Of a stretch of 64,000 nt of DNA, positions 36,146-44,359 are shown piece by piece. A model generated the notes under the pieces. That model made no database searches. It saw only the letters and a list, made by a program, of their open reading frames with translations, and was not told the DNA's origin. The stretch lies in assembly GCF_000021805.1 (NCBI RefSeq), contig NC_011726.1, forward strand, positions 3,380,097 to 3,444,096, written 5' to 3'. Origin of the DNA: Rippkaea orientalis PCC 8801. Lineage in GTDB: Bacteria; Cyanobacteriota; Cyanobacteriia; Cyanobacteriales; Microcystaceae. Positions within the stretch are counted from its first letter, which is position 1; every line of letters starts with the position of its first letter. The position numbers were made by a program, and so were the translations under genes.

Positions 36146-36243
36146 TTGCGAATCTGTTCTGTTCTCAACCTGAACAAGGAGGATTATAGCAAATGGGGAT
36201 GCTTCTTTGACAATTACTTAAACCCCAACCATCTAGGATAGTT

Positions 36244-39200
36244 ATGTCTACTAATAATTCTTCCTTCCCAGTAGAAGCTTTGTTAAAAACAGCGATCGCT
36301 AAACATCAAGGGAATCAATTAACTGAAGCTGAGTCTTTATATAGACAAATCCTCTATATCGTCAGTGAAGATCCTTTGAGTCAAAATTTATTAGATAAGC
36401 AAGATACTCAAGCGATGATTCTTAACAACTTAGGGATTGTACTTCAAGAAAAACAGCAATTTGAAGAATCGATTAATTGTTACTATCAAGCTTTAAGTAT
36501 CAAACCCAATTGGGCTGATGTTCATAATGACCTGGGGATTGCTTTTGAAAAACTTGATAATCTAGAAGAGGCTTTTCAACACTATCAAAAAGCCTTAACA
36601 CTTAATCCAAATCTAGCTCAAGCGAGTTTTAATATAGGGAATATCTTATACCAAAGAGGTTATTTTGAAGAAGCTTTAACTTATTATCAAAAAGCCTTAG
36701 AAATTAATCCTGATTTTAATTTAGCTCACTTTGCTCTTTTAATGAAACAGATTCCTTATATTTATTCAAGTTATGATGACTTGCAATTCAGGCGGACTAA
36801 TTATCAAAATTATCTACAACACCTGGTCAAAATTGTTCAAAAAGCTTCCTTGGAAGAAAAGAATAATCTAGCTAAAGCAGTTGGTTCATCACAGCCTTTT
36901 TTTCTTCCCTATCAAGGATTAAATGATCGAGATTTACAGCAAATTTATGGAAACTTAATCTGTCATTTAATGGCTAGTTTATATCCCCAATGGAGTCAAC
37001 CATTGGCTTTATCAACCCTAGAAGTTAACAGAAAAATTAGAATTGGGTTTGTATCGGGTTTTTTCCACAATCATTCGGTTTGGAAAATTCCCCTAAAAGG
37101 TTGGGTTAGAAATCTCGATAGAAGCCGTTTTGAATTATTTGCTTATTACACGAGTTATAAAGAGGATGGCGAAACTTTTATCGCCTCTAGATCATTTGAT
37201 AAATTTATTCAGGGTCATCGGACAATTGAGCAGTGGTGCCAGACAATTGTAGAAGACAAACTACACGCTCTGATTTTTCCTGAAATTGGCATGGATACGG
37301 TAACTACTCAGATAGCTTGTTTACGACTAGCTCCCATTCAAATGACATCTTGGGGACATCCTAATACCAGTGGAATGCCAACGATTGATTACTATTTAAG
37401 TAGTGACTTAATGGAATCAGATACTGCTCAGGACTATTATACAGAAAAATTAGTCAGATTGCCCAATCTTTCCATTTATTATAATCCTCTAGAGTATGTA
37501 CAGCCCAAGGCAATTTCTAAAGAGGATATTGGACTAAAAGTGGATGATGTTATGTTCTGGTGTTGTCAATCTCTTTACAAGTATTTACCGCAGCACGATG
37601 ATGTTTTTCCTAAAATTGCTCAACAATTACCTAACAGTAAATTCGTCTTTATTGAAGGTCAAAAAAACATCAAAAATATAACTGAAATATTTGTCCAACG
37701 GTTAAGGAAGAGCTTTGAACAATTCGGGTTGAATTATCAAGACTATTGTATCTTTTTGCCCCGCATGGATGTCCCAACTTTTGCCGGAACTGCAGCTATA
37801 GCTGATATTAATCTTGATAGTTTAGGTTGGTCAGGGTGCAATTCTACCTTAGAATCAATTGCTCACAATATTCCTGTTGTTACCTTTGCTGCGGATTTTA
37901 TGCGGGGTCGCCATACAATGGCAATTCTCAAAATGATAGGGATTGAGGAGACTATTGCTTCGAGTAAAGATAATTATATAGAGATTGCAGTTCATCTTGG
38001 TAAAGCTCCTCAATATCGCCAATTTATCTCCCAGAAAATTGCTCAAAATAAGTATAAATTATATAGCGATTTTCAACCTGTGATCGCTTTGGAGAATTTT
38101 ATCTCAAATGCTGTCTATCAAAAATCCATTCAGTATGCTATTCAACTTCATCGGGCTAATGATTTAACAGGAGCAAAAGAAGCTTATAATCGAATTTTAG
38201 CTAGAGAAACTAAACATCCCGACTCGCTATACGGATTAGGGGTTTTAGCTCATCAAATCGGTGAATTTGATTACGCCGAACAGTTATTTAACGATCTCCT
38301 AAAAGTTCAGCCTAAATCAGCTAAAGCGTGGATGAGTTTAGGCAATTTATATCAGGAAAAAAAGCAGTTTTCTCAGGCAATTAACGCTTATCAACAAGCC
38401 TTATTCCTTGAACCCAATTTAGTAGCTGTTTATAATAATCTTGGGTATGTTTTACAACAGCAAAGTCAATGGGAAGAAGCGATCTCGTGTTATCAAAAAG
38501 CTTTAGAAATTCAACCTAATTGTGTTGAAGCTGAGATTAATTTAGCCAATGTTCTCCACTCTCAAAATAAGCTTCCGCCAGAACAACAAATACAATATGC
38601 TCAGTTGAATCTTCAATTAGGAATTAAACAAGAACAACAAGGAAATTTAGCCACAGCGATTGAGTGCTACCAACAAGGTATTAAACTACAACCTGAATCA
38701 GCCGAAATTTATCATAACTTGGGGGTTGCTTGGCAAAAGCAAGGAAAATTAGAAGAAGCGATCGCCGCTTATCAAAACGCTTTAGATCTCAATCCTCAGC
38801 AGGGAAAAACTTATTTCTCTTTAGGTCAAATTTACCAAGTTCAAAATCAGTTAAAAAAGGCATCTTCAGCTTACCAAAAAGGGTTAAAGTTAATCAATCC
38901 TCACTATGCTAAAGCTATCGCAGCAACAGAAATCAAGACTCGTTTATCACAACAAATAACCCCTGAGTTTTCCGAACAAACAGTTACTATCGGAGGTCAT
39001 AATTTTCCAGCTATTCCTACTATTAGTGAGGGTGATAAAAAACGACCTTTTTGGTCTGTGGTTATCCCCATTTATAACCGTACTCAATATATTCTCGAAT
39101 GTTTAGCCAGTGTCCTCGCTCAATGGCCTGGGGAAGATGAAATGGAAATCTTAGTCATTGATGATGCTAGTTCTATTCCTATTGCTGAACTCATTGAGGA

Positions 39201-40002
39201 CATTGGAGGGGGAATTGTTAATTACTACCGCAATCCTAAAAATCGAGGACAATCGAAGAATGTGAATGGAGGAATTTCTCTAAGTCGTGGTCAGTGGATT
39301 CATGTACTCCATGACGATGACTTAATATTACCGGGTTTTTATGCCCAACTTAAGAAAAGTCTAGAAGGCTGTTCAGAATCTGTCGGTGCTGCTTTTACGG
39401 GTTATGAAAATATCAATGAAAAACAGGAGATTATTTTTTATCAGCAACCCTATGGAGAATATAGAGGCATCGCTCAAAATTGGTTAGAAAAGATTGGGGT
39501 ATTTAATCCGTTAAATGTTCCCGCCGTGGTGATTCGTCGGGAAACCTATGAACACCTGGGAGGTTATCATTCCGACTTAAATTATACTACCGACTGGGAA
39601 TTGTATAAACGCATCGCCAGTTTCTATGATTGGTGGGTTGAACCCCAAATTTTAGCTCGTTATCGCCAGCATTCAGCTAGTGTAACCCAGGAAATGTTCG
39701 AGATAGGAACTCAGGCTAAATGTATCCGCAAGGCTATTGATATCTCTGAGGCTTATTTACCAAGCGATCGCTGTTTGGAAATTACGGAAAAATCGCGTCG
39801 CCATTATTTTAATTATTGTCTAGAACTAGCGGCTATTCTTTTAAAAAAGGGAAAGATTAAGGAGACTTTTTATTTAGTACAAGAAATTCTCAAAATTGAT
39901 CAATCACCTCAAGCTTTAGAACAGTTATTTTGCTGGTTAAATCAAGAGCAAGCTAGATCTATAAGAGATGAGATTGCATCACAGTTAATCAATCGAACAT
40001 AA
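36244..40002 (+). CDS. TPR-GT41-TPR-GT2 multidomain glycosyltransferase
   Basis: A 1252-residue protein. Residues 1-165 are tetratricopeptide repeats (NLGIVLQEKQQFEESINCYY...). Residues 255-615 resemble the O-GlcNAc-transferase/SPINDLY catalytic region (GT41): RKIRIGFVSGFFHNHSVWK, IQMTSWGHPNTSGMPTIDYY and the donor-lobe motif LGWSGCNSTLESIAHNIPVV. Residues 625-890 are more TPRs. Residues 932-1150 are a GT2 domain with SVVIPIYNRTQYILECL, ILVIDDASS and the metal-binding HDDDLI. TPR-GT41 enzymes often glycosylate Ser/Thr of proteins. Placement between the adaptor genes and the precursors makes peptide or partner glycosylation a reasonable guess, not a demonstrated role. Confidence 0.82.
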   Translation: MSTNNSSFPVEALLKTAIAKHQGNQLTEAESLYRQILYIVSEDPLSQNLLDKQDTQAMILNNLGIVLQEKQQFEESINCYYQALSIKPNWADVHNDLGIAFEKLDNLEEAFQHYQKALTLNPNLAQASFNIGNILYQRGYFEEALTYYQKALEINPDFNLAHFALLMKQIPYIYSSYDDLQFRRTNYQNYLQHLVKIVQKASLEEKNNLAKAVGSSQPFFLPYQGLNDRDLQQIYGNLICHLMASLYPQWSQPLALSTLEVNRKIRIGFVSGFFHNHSVWKIPLKGWVRNLDRSRFELFAYYTSYKEDGETFIASRSFDKFIQGHRTIEQWCQTIVEDKLHALIFPEIGMDTVTTQIACLRLAPIQMTSWGHPNTSGMPTIDYYLSSDLMESDTAQDYYTEKLVRLPNLSIYYNPLEYVQPKAISKEDIGLKVDDVMFWCCQSLYKYLPQHDDVFPKIAQQLPNSKFVFIEGQKNIKNITEIFVQRLRKSFEQFGLNYQDYCIFLPRMDVPTFAGTAAIADINLDSLGWSGCNSTLESIAHNIPVVTFAADFMRGRHTMAILKMIGIEETIASSKDNYIEIAVHLGKAPQYRQFISQKIAQNKYKLYSDFQPVIALENFISNAVYQKSIQYAIQLHRANDLTGAKEAYNRILARETKHPDSLYGLGVLAHQIGEFDYAEQLFNDLLKVQPKSAKAWMSLGNLYQEKKQFSQAINAYQQALFLEPNLVAVYNNLGYVLQQQSQWEEAISCYQKALEIQPNCVEAEINLANVLHSQNKLPPEQQIQYAQLNLQLGIKQEQQGNLATAIECYQQGIKLQPESAEIYHNLGVAWQKQGKLEEAIAAYQNALDLNPQQGKTYFSLGQIYQVQNQLKKASSAYQKGLKLINPHYAKAIAATEIKTRLSQQITPEFSEQTVTIGGHNFPAIPTISEGDKKRPFWSVVIPIYNRTQYILECLASVLAQWPGEDEMEILVIDDASSIPIAELIEDIGGGIVNYYRNPKNRGQSKNVNGGISLSRGQWIHVLHDDDLILPGFYAQLKKSLEGCSESVGAAFTGYENINEKQEIIFYQQPYGEYRGIAQNWLEKIGVFNPLNVPAVVIRRETYEHLGGYHSDLNYTTDWELYKRIASFYDWWVEPQILARYRQHSASVTQEMFEIGTQAKCIRKAIDISEAYLPSDRCLEITEKSRRHYFNYCLELAAILLKKGKIKETFYLVQEILKIDQSPQALEQLFCWLNQEQARSIRDEIASQLINRT

Positions 40003-40025
40003 ATAATATGAGGAGTCTCAAAAGC

Positions 40026-41351
40026 ATGAAAACTGTTATTTATCAATCCTATAGAACAGAAAACGTTCCTTCTTGGATTACTCAATGTATGAAAACGGTC
40101 AAAGATTGGTCACAAGCCAATAACTTTGATTACCAGTTTATTGATGATCGGTTATTTGAATATGTACCTGAATGGTATCGCAAGAAAGTCAATAATCAAA
40201 TTCATTTAACTTCTGACTTAGCTAGACTTAATCTGGCTAAAGAATATCTCTCAAAGGGGTATGATCGGGCAATTTGGATTGATGCGGATATACTCATATT
40301 CAATCAAGAGAAGTTTAATCTACCCATCGATCAGCCCTATCTATTTTGTCGAGAAATTTGGCTTGATTATGATAGGATAGGACAAAAAGTTACTTGCCAA
40401 ACAAGAGTAAATAACTCTGTATCAGTATTTTTGAAAAACAATAGTTTACTGGATTTTTATATCCATGCTTGTGAAGAAATTGTTAAAAATAAAAGTCAAA
40501 TTGTTAACATATCTGTTGGTACAGTTTTCCTAACGTTATTGTATCAAGCAATAGGAGGAGAATTAATCAATAATGTGGGGTTATTTAGCCCTTTTATTAC
40601 TAATGATATTGCCCAGTGTCAGGGAATTTTTAGCTCAATTTATATGAAGGCTTTCGCTCATCCTATCTACGCGGCTAATCTCTGTACCAGTTTTAGGGAG
40701 ATGAATTACTATGGGATAATTGTATCCGATGCCGTCTATGAACAGGCGATCAATAACTTATTACAAACTCAGGGAATGGTGGTCAACCAGTATTGTCCTG
40801 AAATAACCAACATTGAGCAGAAACTTACCATCAGAGAAGAAGATTATCGAACAATGGTTGTTTCTATTGAGGAAAACTCTCAACCGCTAGACAGAGAGGC
40901 TAACCTGGCTTTAGCGATTAGACTACATAAAGCCAATTTTTTGACAGAAGCCGAACAAATTTATCAGAACATTCTTAAAAATTATCCCGATGACCCAGAA
41001 GCTCTCTATTGGCTAGGAGTATTATCTAATCAGTTAAGTCGGCAGGAACAGGCAGAACAATTATTCAGAAAAAGTCTTAAAATTCAGCCAAATTTAGCTA
41101 AGGCTTGGTTTAGCTTAGGTAATTTATACCAAGGGCAAGGAAAGTTACAAGAGGGGATAGGGTATTATCAAAAAGCCTTAGACCTACAACCAGATTCAGC
41201 CTTTATTCATAATAATCTAGGCTATGCACTACAACAACAAGGTCAATGGGAAAAAGCGATCGCCTGTTATCAAAAAGCCTTAGAACTTCAACCTAATTGC
41301 GTTGAAGCCAAGGTCAATTTAGATAATGCCCTGAAGACTCAAGTAATCTGA
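40026..41351 (+). CDS. GT-A glycosyltransferase with C-terminal TPRs
   Basis: A 441-residue protein from ATG 40026, with AGGAG at 10-base spacing; an ATG at 40008 would add six residues. Residues 1-250 look like a GT-A (GT32/Och1-like) fold: TVIYQSYRTENVPSWITQCM, then the DXD metal motif D86-A-D88 in RAIWIDADILIFN, and SVSVFLKNN. Residues 290-441 are TPRs. This TPR module is strikingly like that of the preceding gene (for example NNLGYALQQQGQWEKAIACY versus NNLGYVLQQQSQWEEAISCY), so the two were built from a shared module. It starts 24 bases after the preceding gene. Substrate unknown. Confidence 0.72.
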   Translation: MKTVIYQSYRTENVPSWITQCMKTVKDWSQANNFDYQFIDDRLFEYVPEWYRKKVNNQIHLTSDLARLNLAKEYLSKGYDRAIWIDADILIFNQEKFNLPIDQPYLFCREIWLDYDRIGQKVTCQTRVNNSVSVFLKNNSLLDFYIHACEEIVKNKSQIVNISVGTVFLTLLYQAIGGELINNVGLFSPFITNDIAQCQGIFSSIYMKAFAHPIYAANLCTSFREMNYYGIIVSDAVYEQAINNLLQTQGMVVNQYCPEITNIEQKLTIREEDYRTMVVSIEENSQPLDREANLALAIRLHKANFLTEAEQIYQNILKNYPDDPEALYWLGVLSNQLSRQEQAEQLFRKSLKIQPNLAKAWFSLGNLYQGQGKLQEGIGYYQKALDLQPDSAFIHNNLGYALQQQGQWEKAIACYQKALELQPNCVEAKVNLDNALKTQVI

Positions 41352-41447
41352 AATAATAGGACAAAGCTAGGGTTCAAAACCTTCTTCATCTTGTTTATTC
41401 AATTTGTCTGAAGAAATAGGATCTAAAACTACATCTCGTTGACATAT

Positions 41448-41489
41448 CCCCTTTTTGTAGAAACGTTTTATGAAACGTCTCTACAGGGG
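41448..41489. terminator. Strong stem-loop between the TPR genes and the precursors
   Basis: GTAGAAACGTTT (41457-41468) pairs with AAACGTCTCTAC (41473-41484) around TATG with one G-T wobble; outer CCCC and GGGG extend the stem after an internal loop. No T run follows, so it may act as a repeat element, a processing site or a weak terminator rather than a classical one. Confidence 0.45.
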
Positions 41490-41541
41490 TTATTCGTTTA
41501 ATCATGCTTACCTACTTACAATAAATTTTAAATCAATAAAA

Positions 41542-41554
41542 TGCCAAATTGGCA
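41542..41554. promoter_or_regulatory. Candidate operator palindrome upstream of precursor 1
   Basis: TGCCAA-A-TTGGCA, perfect dyad, about 90 bases before the precursor 1 start and 26 bases before a TATAAA box at 41580-41585. It is the reverse complement of the site at 33687-33699. Confidence 0.45.
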
Positions 41555-41644
41555 ATTCAATTTATTATTAATCAACTACTATAAATAATGAAAGAGGACA
41601 TTAAACTCTTTCTACAAAACAAACAAAACATCTGGAGCAAAAAA

Positions 41645-41878
41645 ATGATTATTTCTGATATCAACTACCTCGAAACCACTAATCTTGATGTTCATGGAGC
41701 ATTCCTACCCATCGTCTTTGGACCTCCCTCTGCTACCGCTTATTCCAATGCTGGTGGTAATGCTTTTGGTCGAGGATATGCACAAACTTGGACTAATACC
41801 TACACTTTGGCTGATGCTCAAATTGGTGCTAAAACTGCTTACTCTTTAGCACAATCTACTTCTGCTGGAGAAGTATAA
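41645..41878 (+). CDS. Double-glycine-type secreted peptide precursor 1
   Basis: A 77-residue precursor. ATG 41645 has GGAG at 7-base spacing; an upstream in-frame ATG at 41588 lacks one. The leader is residues 1-19: MIISDINYLETTNLDVHGA, with a GA variant of the double-glycine cut site. The predicted core of 58 residues begins FLPIVFGPPS. It is rich in Ala, Gly, Ser, Thr and Tyr, has no Cys, and has a helical, weakly amphipathic end. It is the first of five such genes downstream of the C39 exporter. Classed by leader pattern and context; no sequence family for the core is recognised. Confidence 0.75.
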   Translation: MIISDINYLETTNLDVHGAFLPIVFGPPSATAYSNAGGNAFGRGYAQTWTNTYTLADAQIGAKTAYSLAQSTSAGEV

Positions 41879-42010
41879 TTGACTCCAAATAACCAATAAT
41901 TAATTATTGGTTGCTGATTCTAGGGATATTTCCAAGATTAAAATATAGCTTTTTAGCTCATTTTTAGATCGACTCAATCAAATTAAATATCCCTAGTTTC
42001 TTAGTTATTT

Positions 42011-42089
42011 AGACCATAAATACCTCTAGAGATTGATTTAAAGTATTGACCTACTGTCAAATTAATCTCTAGTAGGTCTACAGGTATTT
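42011..42089 (+). promoter_or_regulatory. Long hairpin in the leader of precursor 2
   Basis: Outer arms AAATACCT (42018-42025) and AGGTATTT (42082-42089), inner arms CTCTAGAGATT (42024-42034) and AATCTCTAG (42064-42072), plus AGACC (42011-42015) and GGTCT (42074-42078), fold into one extended imperfect stem. It ends 15 bases before the AGGAG of precursor 2. Several of these pairings are mutually exclusive, so alternative folds are possible. It could be an attenuator-like or operator element. Confidence 0.4.
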
Positions 42090-42114
42090 GCATGAGATCT
42101 GACAGGAGATGACA

Positions 42115-42399
42115 ATGATTATTGAAGATTTAACTTACCACGAAAAGGTCGATTATATAGCAAGAGTTAGGGGAGGGTTTATTAGTATGATACCTCCCAT
42201 AAGTTTTGAGGATAAAACAGTTATAAATAATACTGTTGTAGCACGTTCTCAGATTACTTATGGCGCATCGGCTTTTGGGACTAAATTAGCTTTCACAAAT
42301 TTACTAGACTTCGAGCAATTTTCAGGTGCAGTTCCAGGGGGTTTTCGTGCTAGTTCTAGCACATCTGTTGCTTCGATCGCATCAAGTTCTGATGAATGA
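42115..42399 (+). CDS. Double-glycine-type secreted peptide precursor 2
   Basis: A 94-residue precursor. ATG 42115 is preferred over the ATG at 42109 because AGGAG sits 6 bases before it and would abut the other. Leader residues 1-21 begin MIIEDLTYHEKVDYI and end RVRGG, a classical GG site. The 73-residue core begins FISMIPPISFED and ends in a Ser-rich tail (SSSTSVASIASSSDE). No Cys is present. The Ser-rich tail would be a natural target for the glycosyltransferases encoded upstream (speculative). An intrinsic terminator follows. Confidence 0.75.
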   Translation: MIIEDLTYHEKVDYIARVRGGFISMIPPISFEDKTVINNTVVARSQITYGASAFGTKLAFTNLLDFEQFSGAVPGGFRASSSTSVASIASSSDE

Positions 42400-42438
42400 A
42401 GTCTCTTAACTTAATCCTGAGATATAAATTTAAAAAAG

Positions 42439-42482
42439 TTGCCACTTAATAGCTTTTATGCCACTCTGGCAACCTTTTTTTT
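42439..42482 (+). terminator. Intrinsic terminator after precursor 2
   Basis: Stem GTTGCCA (42439-42445) with TGGCAAC (42468-42474), 22-base loop that can pair further, followed by C and eight T. It separates precursors 1-2 from 3-5. Confidence 0.6.
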
Positions 42483-42599
42483 AAACAGAGTTTATATTAG
42501 TAATAGTTTAGATAAGGGCATCAATTTAAAGAAAAATATTTTTTCTAAAATGATAGGTCTTATCAGTGTAAATCAACTTAAACTTACGGAGAAAAAGCC

Positions 42600-42866
42600 A
42601 TGATTATTGCAGATTTAGAACATCTTAATATTGCTGGTGGAGTTAATGAAGTTGCAGGGGGAAATCTCGCTGCTGATTTAGCGATTGTCTTACCATTAGT
42701 TACAACAGGTGTTCCCTTTGCTTTTAATAGTCATAATGTACAATATCTTTCCCTAGGATCAATGGCTTCTTATTCTAATGTCACTCAAGAATACTTAGCC
42801 ACGTCTGTAAACGGTTCACGCATTTCCTCTGGAAAATTGAGCTTGTCCCAAATCGCATTTGGTTAA
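42600..42866 (+). CDS. Double-glycine-type secreted peptide precursor 3
   Basis: An 88-residue precursor with ATG 42600 and GGAG at 8-base spacing. Leader residues 1-21 run MIIADLEHLNIAGGV to NEVAGG. A second GG at residues 13-14 lies inside the leader, but the V-x-G-G context favours residues 20-21 as the cut site. The 67-residue core begins NLAADLAIVLPLVTTG and is Ser/Leu/Val-rich without Cys. It is 41 bases upstream of precursor 4, so 3, 4 and 5 form one transcript. Confidence 0.75.
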   Translation: MIIADLEHLNIAGGVNEVAGGNLAADLAIVLPLVTTGVPFAFNSHNVQYLSLGSMASYSNVTQEYLATSVNGSRISSGKLSLSQIAFG

Positions 42867-42907
42867 TTTTATTGGCTGACAATTTATCTTAGTAACAGGA
42901 GACAATC

Positions 42908-43069
42908 ATGGTTATTACTGATCTAGAACATCTAGAAAGTGTGGCTAAAGAAACCCCAAAAATTGAAGGGGGTTTGATCGATCTCAAAGCGTTTGCTGCC
43001 GCTTATGCAAAAGCCAGTAAACAAGTCACAACCTGGACGATTGCCTATACTGTGTCTATTGCTTTATAG
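42908..43069 (+). CDS. Double-glycine-type secreted peptide precursor 4 (53 residues)
   Basis: Smallest of the set. ATG 42908 has AGGAG 7 bases upstream. Leader residues 1-22 are MVITDLEHLESVAKETP then KIEGG. The core is only 31 residues, beginning LIDLKAFAAAYAKASK and ending TVSIAL. It looks able to form an amphipathic helix (Ala/Lys/Tyr) followed by a hydrophobic tail, a shape common in class II microcins and membrane-active peptides. No Cys. At 53 codons it falls below usual annotation cut-offs and could be missing from existing annotation. Confidence 0.75.
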   Translation: MVITDLEHLESVAKETPKIEGGLIDLKAFAAAYAKASKQVTTWTIAYTVSIAL

Positions 43070-43112
43070 GGTTTGAAATGAACAACATTGCTGAGTTTTC
43101 AGGAGAAATTTA

Positions 43113-43334
43113 ATGAGTCAATTAGTCATCAAAGATCTCGAATTTTGCGAAAGTGAAATTCTCAGAAATCAACGCATTAGAGGTAGTGCATCTTTCTTCG
43201 ATGTCAAGTTTGATTTTAGTAGCTTATTTAAAATTGCTAATCTATCAGGACAAGCAGGTGCCGGTTTTGGTGTTGCGATAGCATTAGCAATTGGCGATAA
43301 AATCCAAATCAATATAGGAACGGGAGTTCAATAA
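43113..43334 (+). CDS. Double-glycine-type secreted peptide precursor 5
   Basis: A 73-residue precursor; ATG 43113 has GGAG about 8 bases upstream. The leader is extended by two residues: MSQLVIKDLEFCESEILRNQ then RIRGS (a GS cut-site variant at residues 24-25). The core of 48 residues begins ASFFDVKFDFSSLF and ends with a Gly/Ala/Ile-rich stretch (GAGFGVAIALAIGDK), resembling glycine-zipper segments of class II bacteriocins and microcin V-like peptides. The only Cys is in the leader. It is 43 bases after precursor 4. Confidence 0.72.
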   Translation: MSQLVIKDLEFCESEILRNQRIRGSASFFDVKFDFSSLFKIANLSGQAGAGFGVAIALAIGDKIQINIGTGVQ

Positions 43335-43455
43335 CGTTAAGGGGCAATTTTCTAGCGACAAGAAAGATCTTCAATTACCTATTGAAATCGTGTTTTTCGT
43401 TAGTTTGACTAATCACTTTACACCAATAAGATGCTCCTAAATAAGAGCGAGTTGG

Positions 43456-43493
43456 GGTGTCTTCTATTTGATTTTGAACAAAAGGAGACACCT
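43456..43493 (+). other. Stem-loop between precursor 5 and the foldase gene
   Basis: GGTGTCT and AGACACC form a 7-bp stem with a 24-base loop. An alternative stem (ACACC...GGTGT) overlaps just upstream. There is no T run. Possibly a processing or regulatory structure. Confidence 0.3.
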
Positions 43494-43588
43494 TAACTTT
43501 ATTAAATGTAAATTCCATTAAGTAGATTACAAAATTTTTAAGTTGTGTCTATTTTTATACAATTAAATCAGGAAAATAACCTCTAATT

Positions 43589-44359
43589 ATGATTAAATAC
43601 TTAACCGCATCAATTGAAGTTGACGAACTCATTAATTGTCTGAAAAAAGAGCTAAAAATTAAAGATTTTTGTCAACAATTGCTTGAAGAAAGAATTATTA
43701 ATAAAGTTTCTCAAGCAAGAAATTTAACAGTCACAGAAACAGAAATTCAAACAGAAGCCGATAAACAACGCTGTCAGATGAAGCTAGAAAAAGCGGCTGA
43801 TACCTTAGCTTGGTTAGAGGAGCAAATGATTACTCCTGAAAACTGGGAAGACGGAATCCGCGATCGCCTTCTTCGTGCTAAATTAGCAGAATCGTTATTC
43901 TCGCAAAATGTTGATAAGTTTTTTGCTCAAAATAAGCTTAATTTTGATCAAGTTGTGCTATATCAAATTATTATTCCCTATGAAAAACTTGCTTGGGAAA
44001 TCTTCTATCAAATTGAAGAAGAAGAAATGAGTTTTTATCAAGCAGCCCATCTTTATGACATTGATGAAAAACGTAAGTTACACTGCGGTTATGAAGGCAA
44101 ACTGTATCGATGGGAGATTCATCCTAATCTAGCTGCTGCTATTTTTGCCGCCCAACCAGGAGAGATCATTAGTCCCATTAAAATAGATAAACAATACCAT
44201 ATTCTCTTGGTAGAAAAATTTATTTCGGCTGAACTAACTCCTGAAATTTATCAGGAAATTCTTAATAAAATGTTTGACGAATGGCTAAATAGTGAACTTA
44301 ATTATTTGCTTCATAATTCTGCCAGTCAAACCGCGAATACTAATAATAAAACTACTTAA
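43589..44359 (+). CDS. PpiC/SurA-like peptidyl-prolyl isomerase
   Basis: A 256-residue protein. Residues 1-110 are a helical SurA/trigger-factor-like chaperone part (ELIKDFCQQLLEERIINKVS-type pattern with LTVTETEIQTEADKQRC). Residues 115-215 resemble a parvulin domain (LNFDQVVLYQIIIPYEKLAW, ...IFAAQPGEIISPIKIDKQYH ILLVEKF). No signal peptide is visible, so it would act in the cytosol unless exported otherwise. Such foldases are often encoded next to HlyD/C39 exporters in cyanobacteria and may hold or fold the precursors before export. It lies 254 bases after precursor 5. Its last 75 bases overlap the opposite-strand PEP-CTERM gene. Confidence 0.75.
   Translation: MIKYLTASIEVDELINCLKKELKIKDFCQQLLEERIINKVSQARNLTVTETEIQTEADKQRCQMKLEKAADTLAWLEEQMITPENWEDGIRDRLLRAKLAESLFSQNVDKFFAQNKLNFDQVVLYQIIIPYEKLAWEIFYQIEEEEMSFYQAAHLYDIDEKRKLHCGYEGKLYRWEIHPNLAAAIFAAQPGEIISPIKIDKQYHILLVEKFISAELTPEIYQEILNKMFDEWLNSELNYLLHNSASQTANTNNKTT

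Noticed and set aside
41367-41450. Minus-strand open stretch reading CQRDVVLDPISSDKLNKQDE before a stop, in the gap before precursor 1
   Set aside because: It looks protein-like, perhaps the tail of a lost gene, but has no start, is only about 27 codons and matches no family I know.
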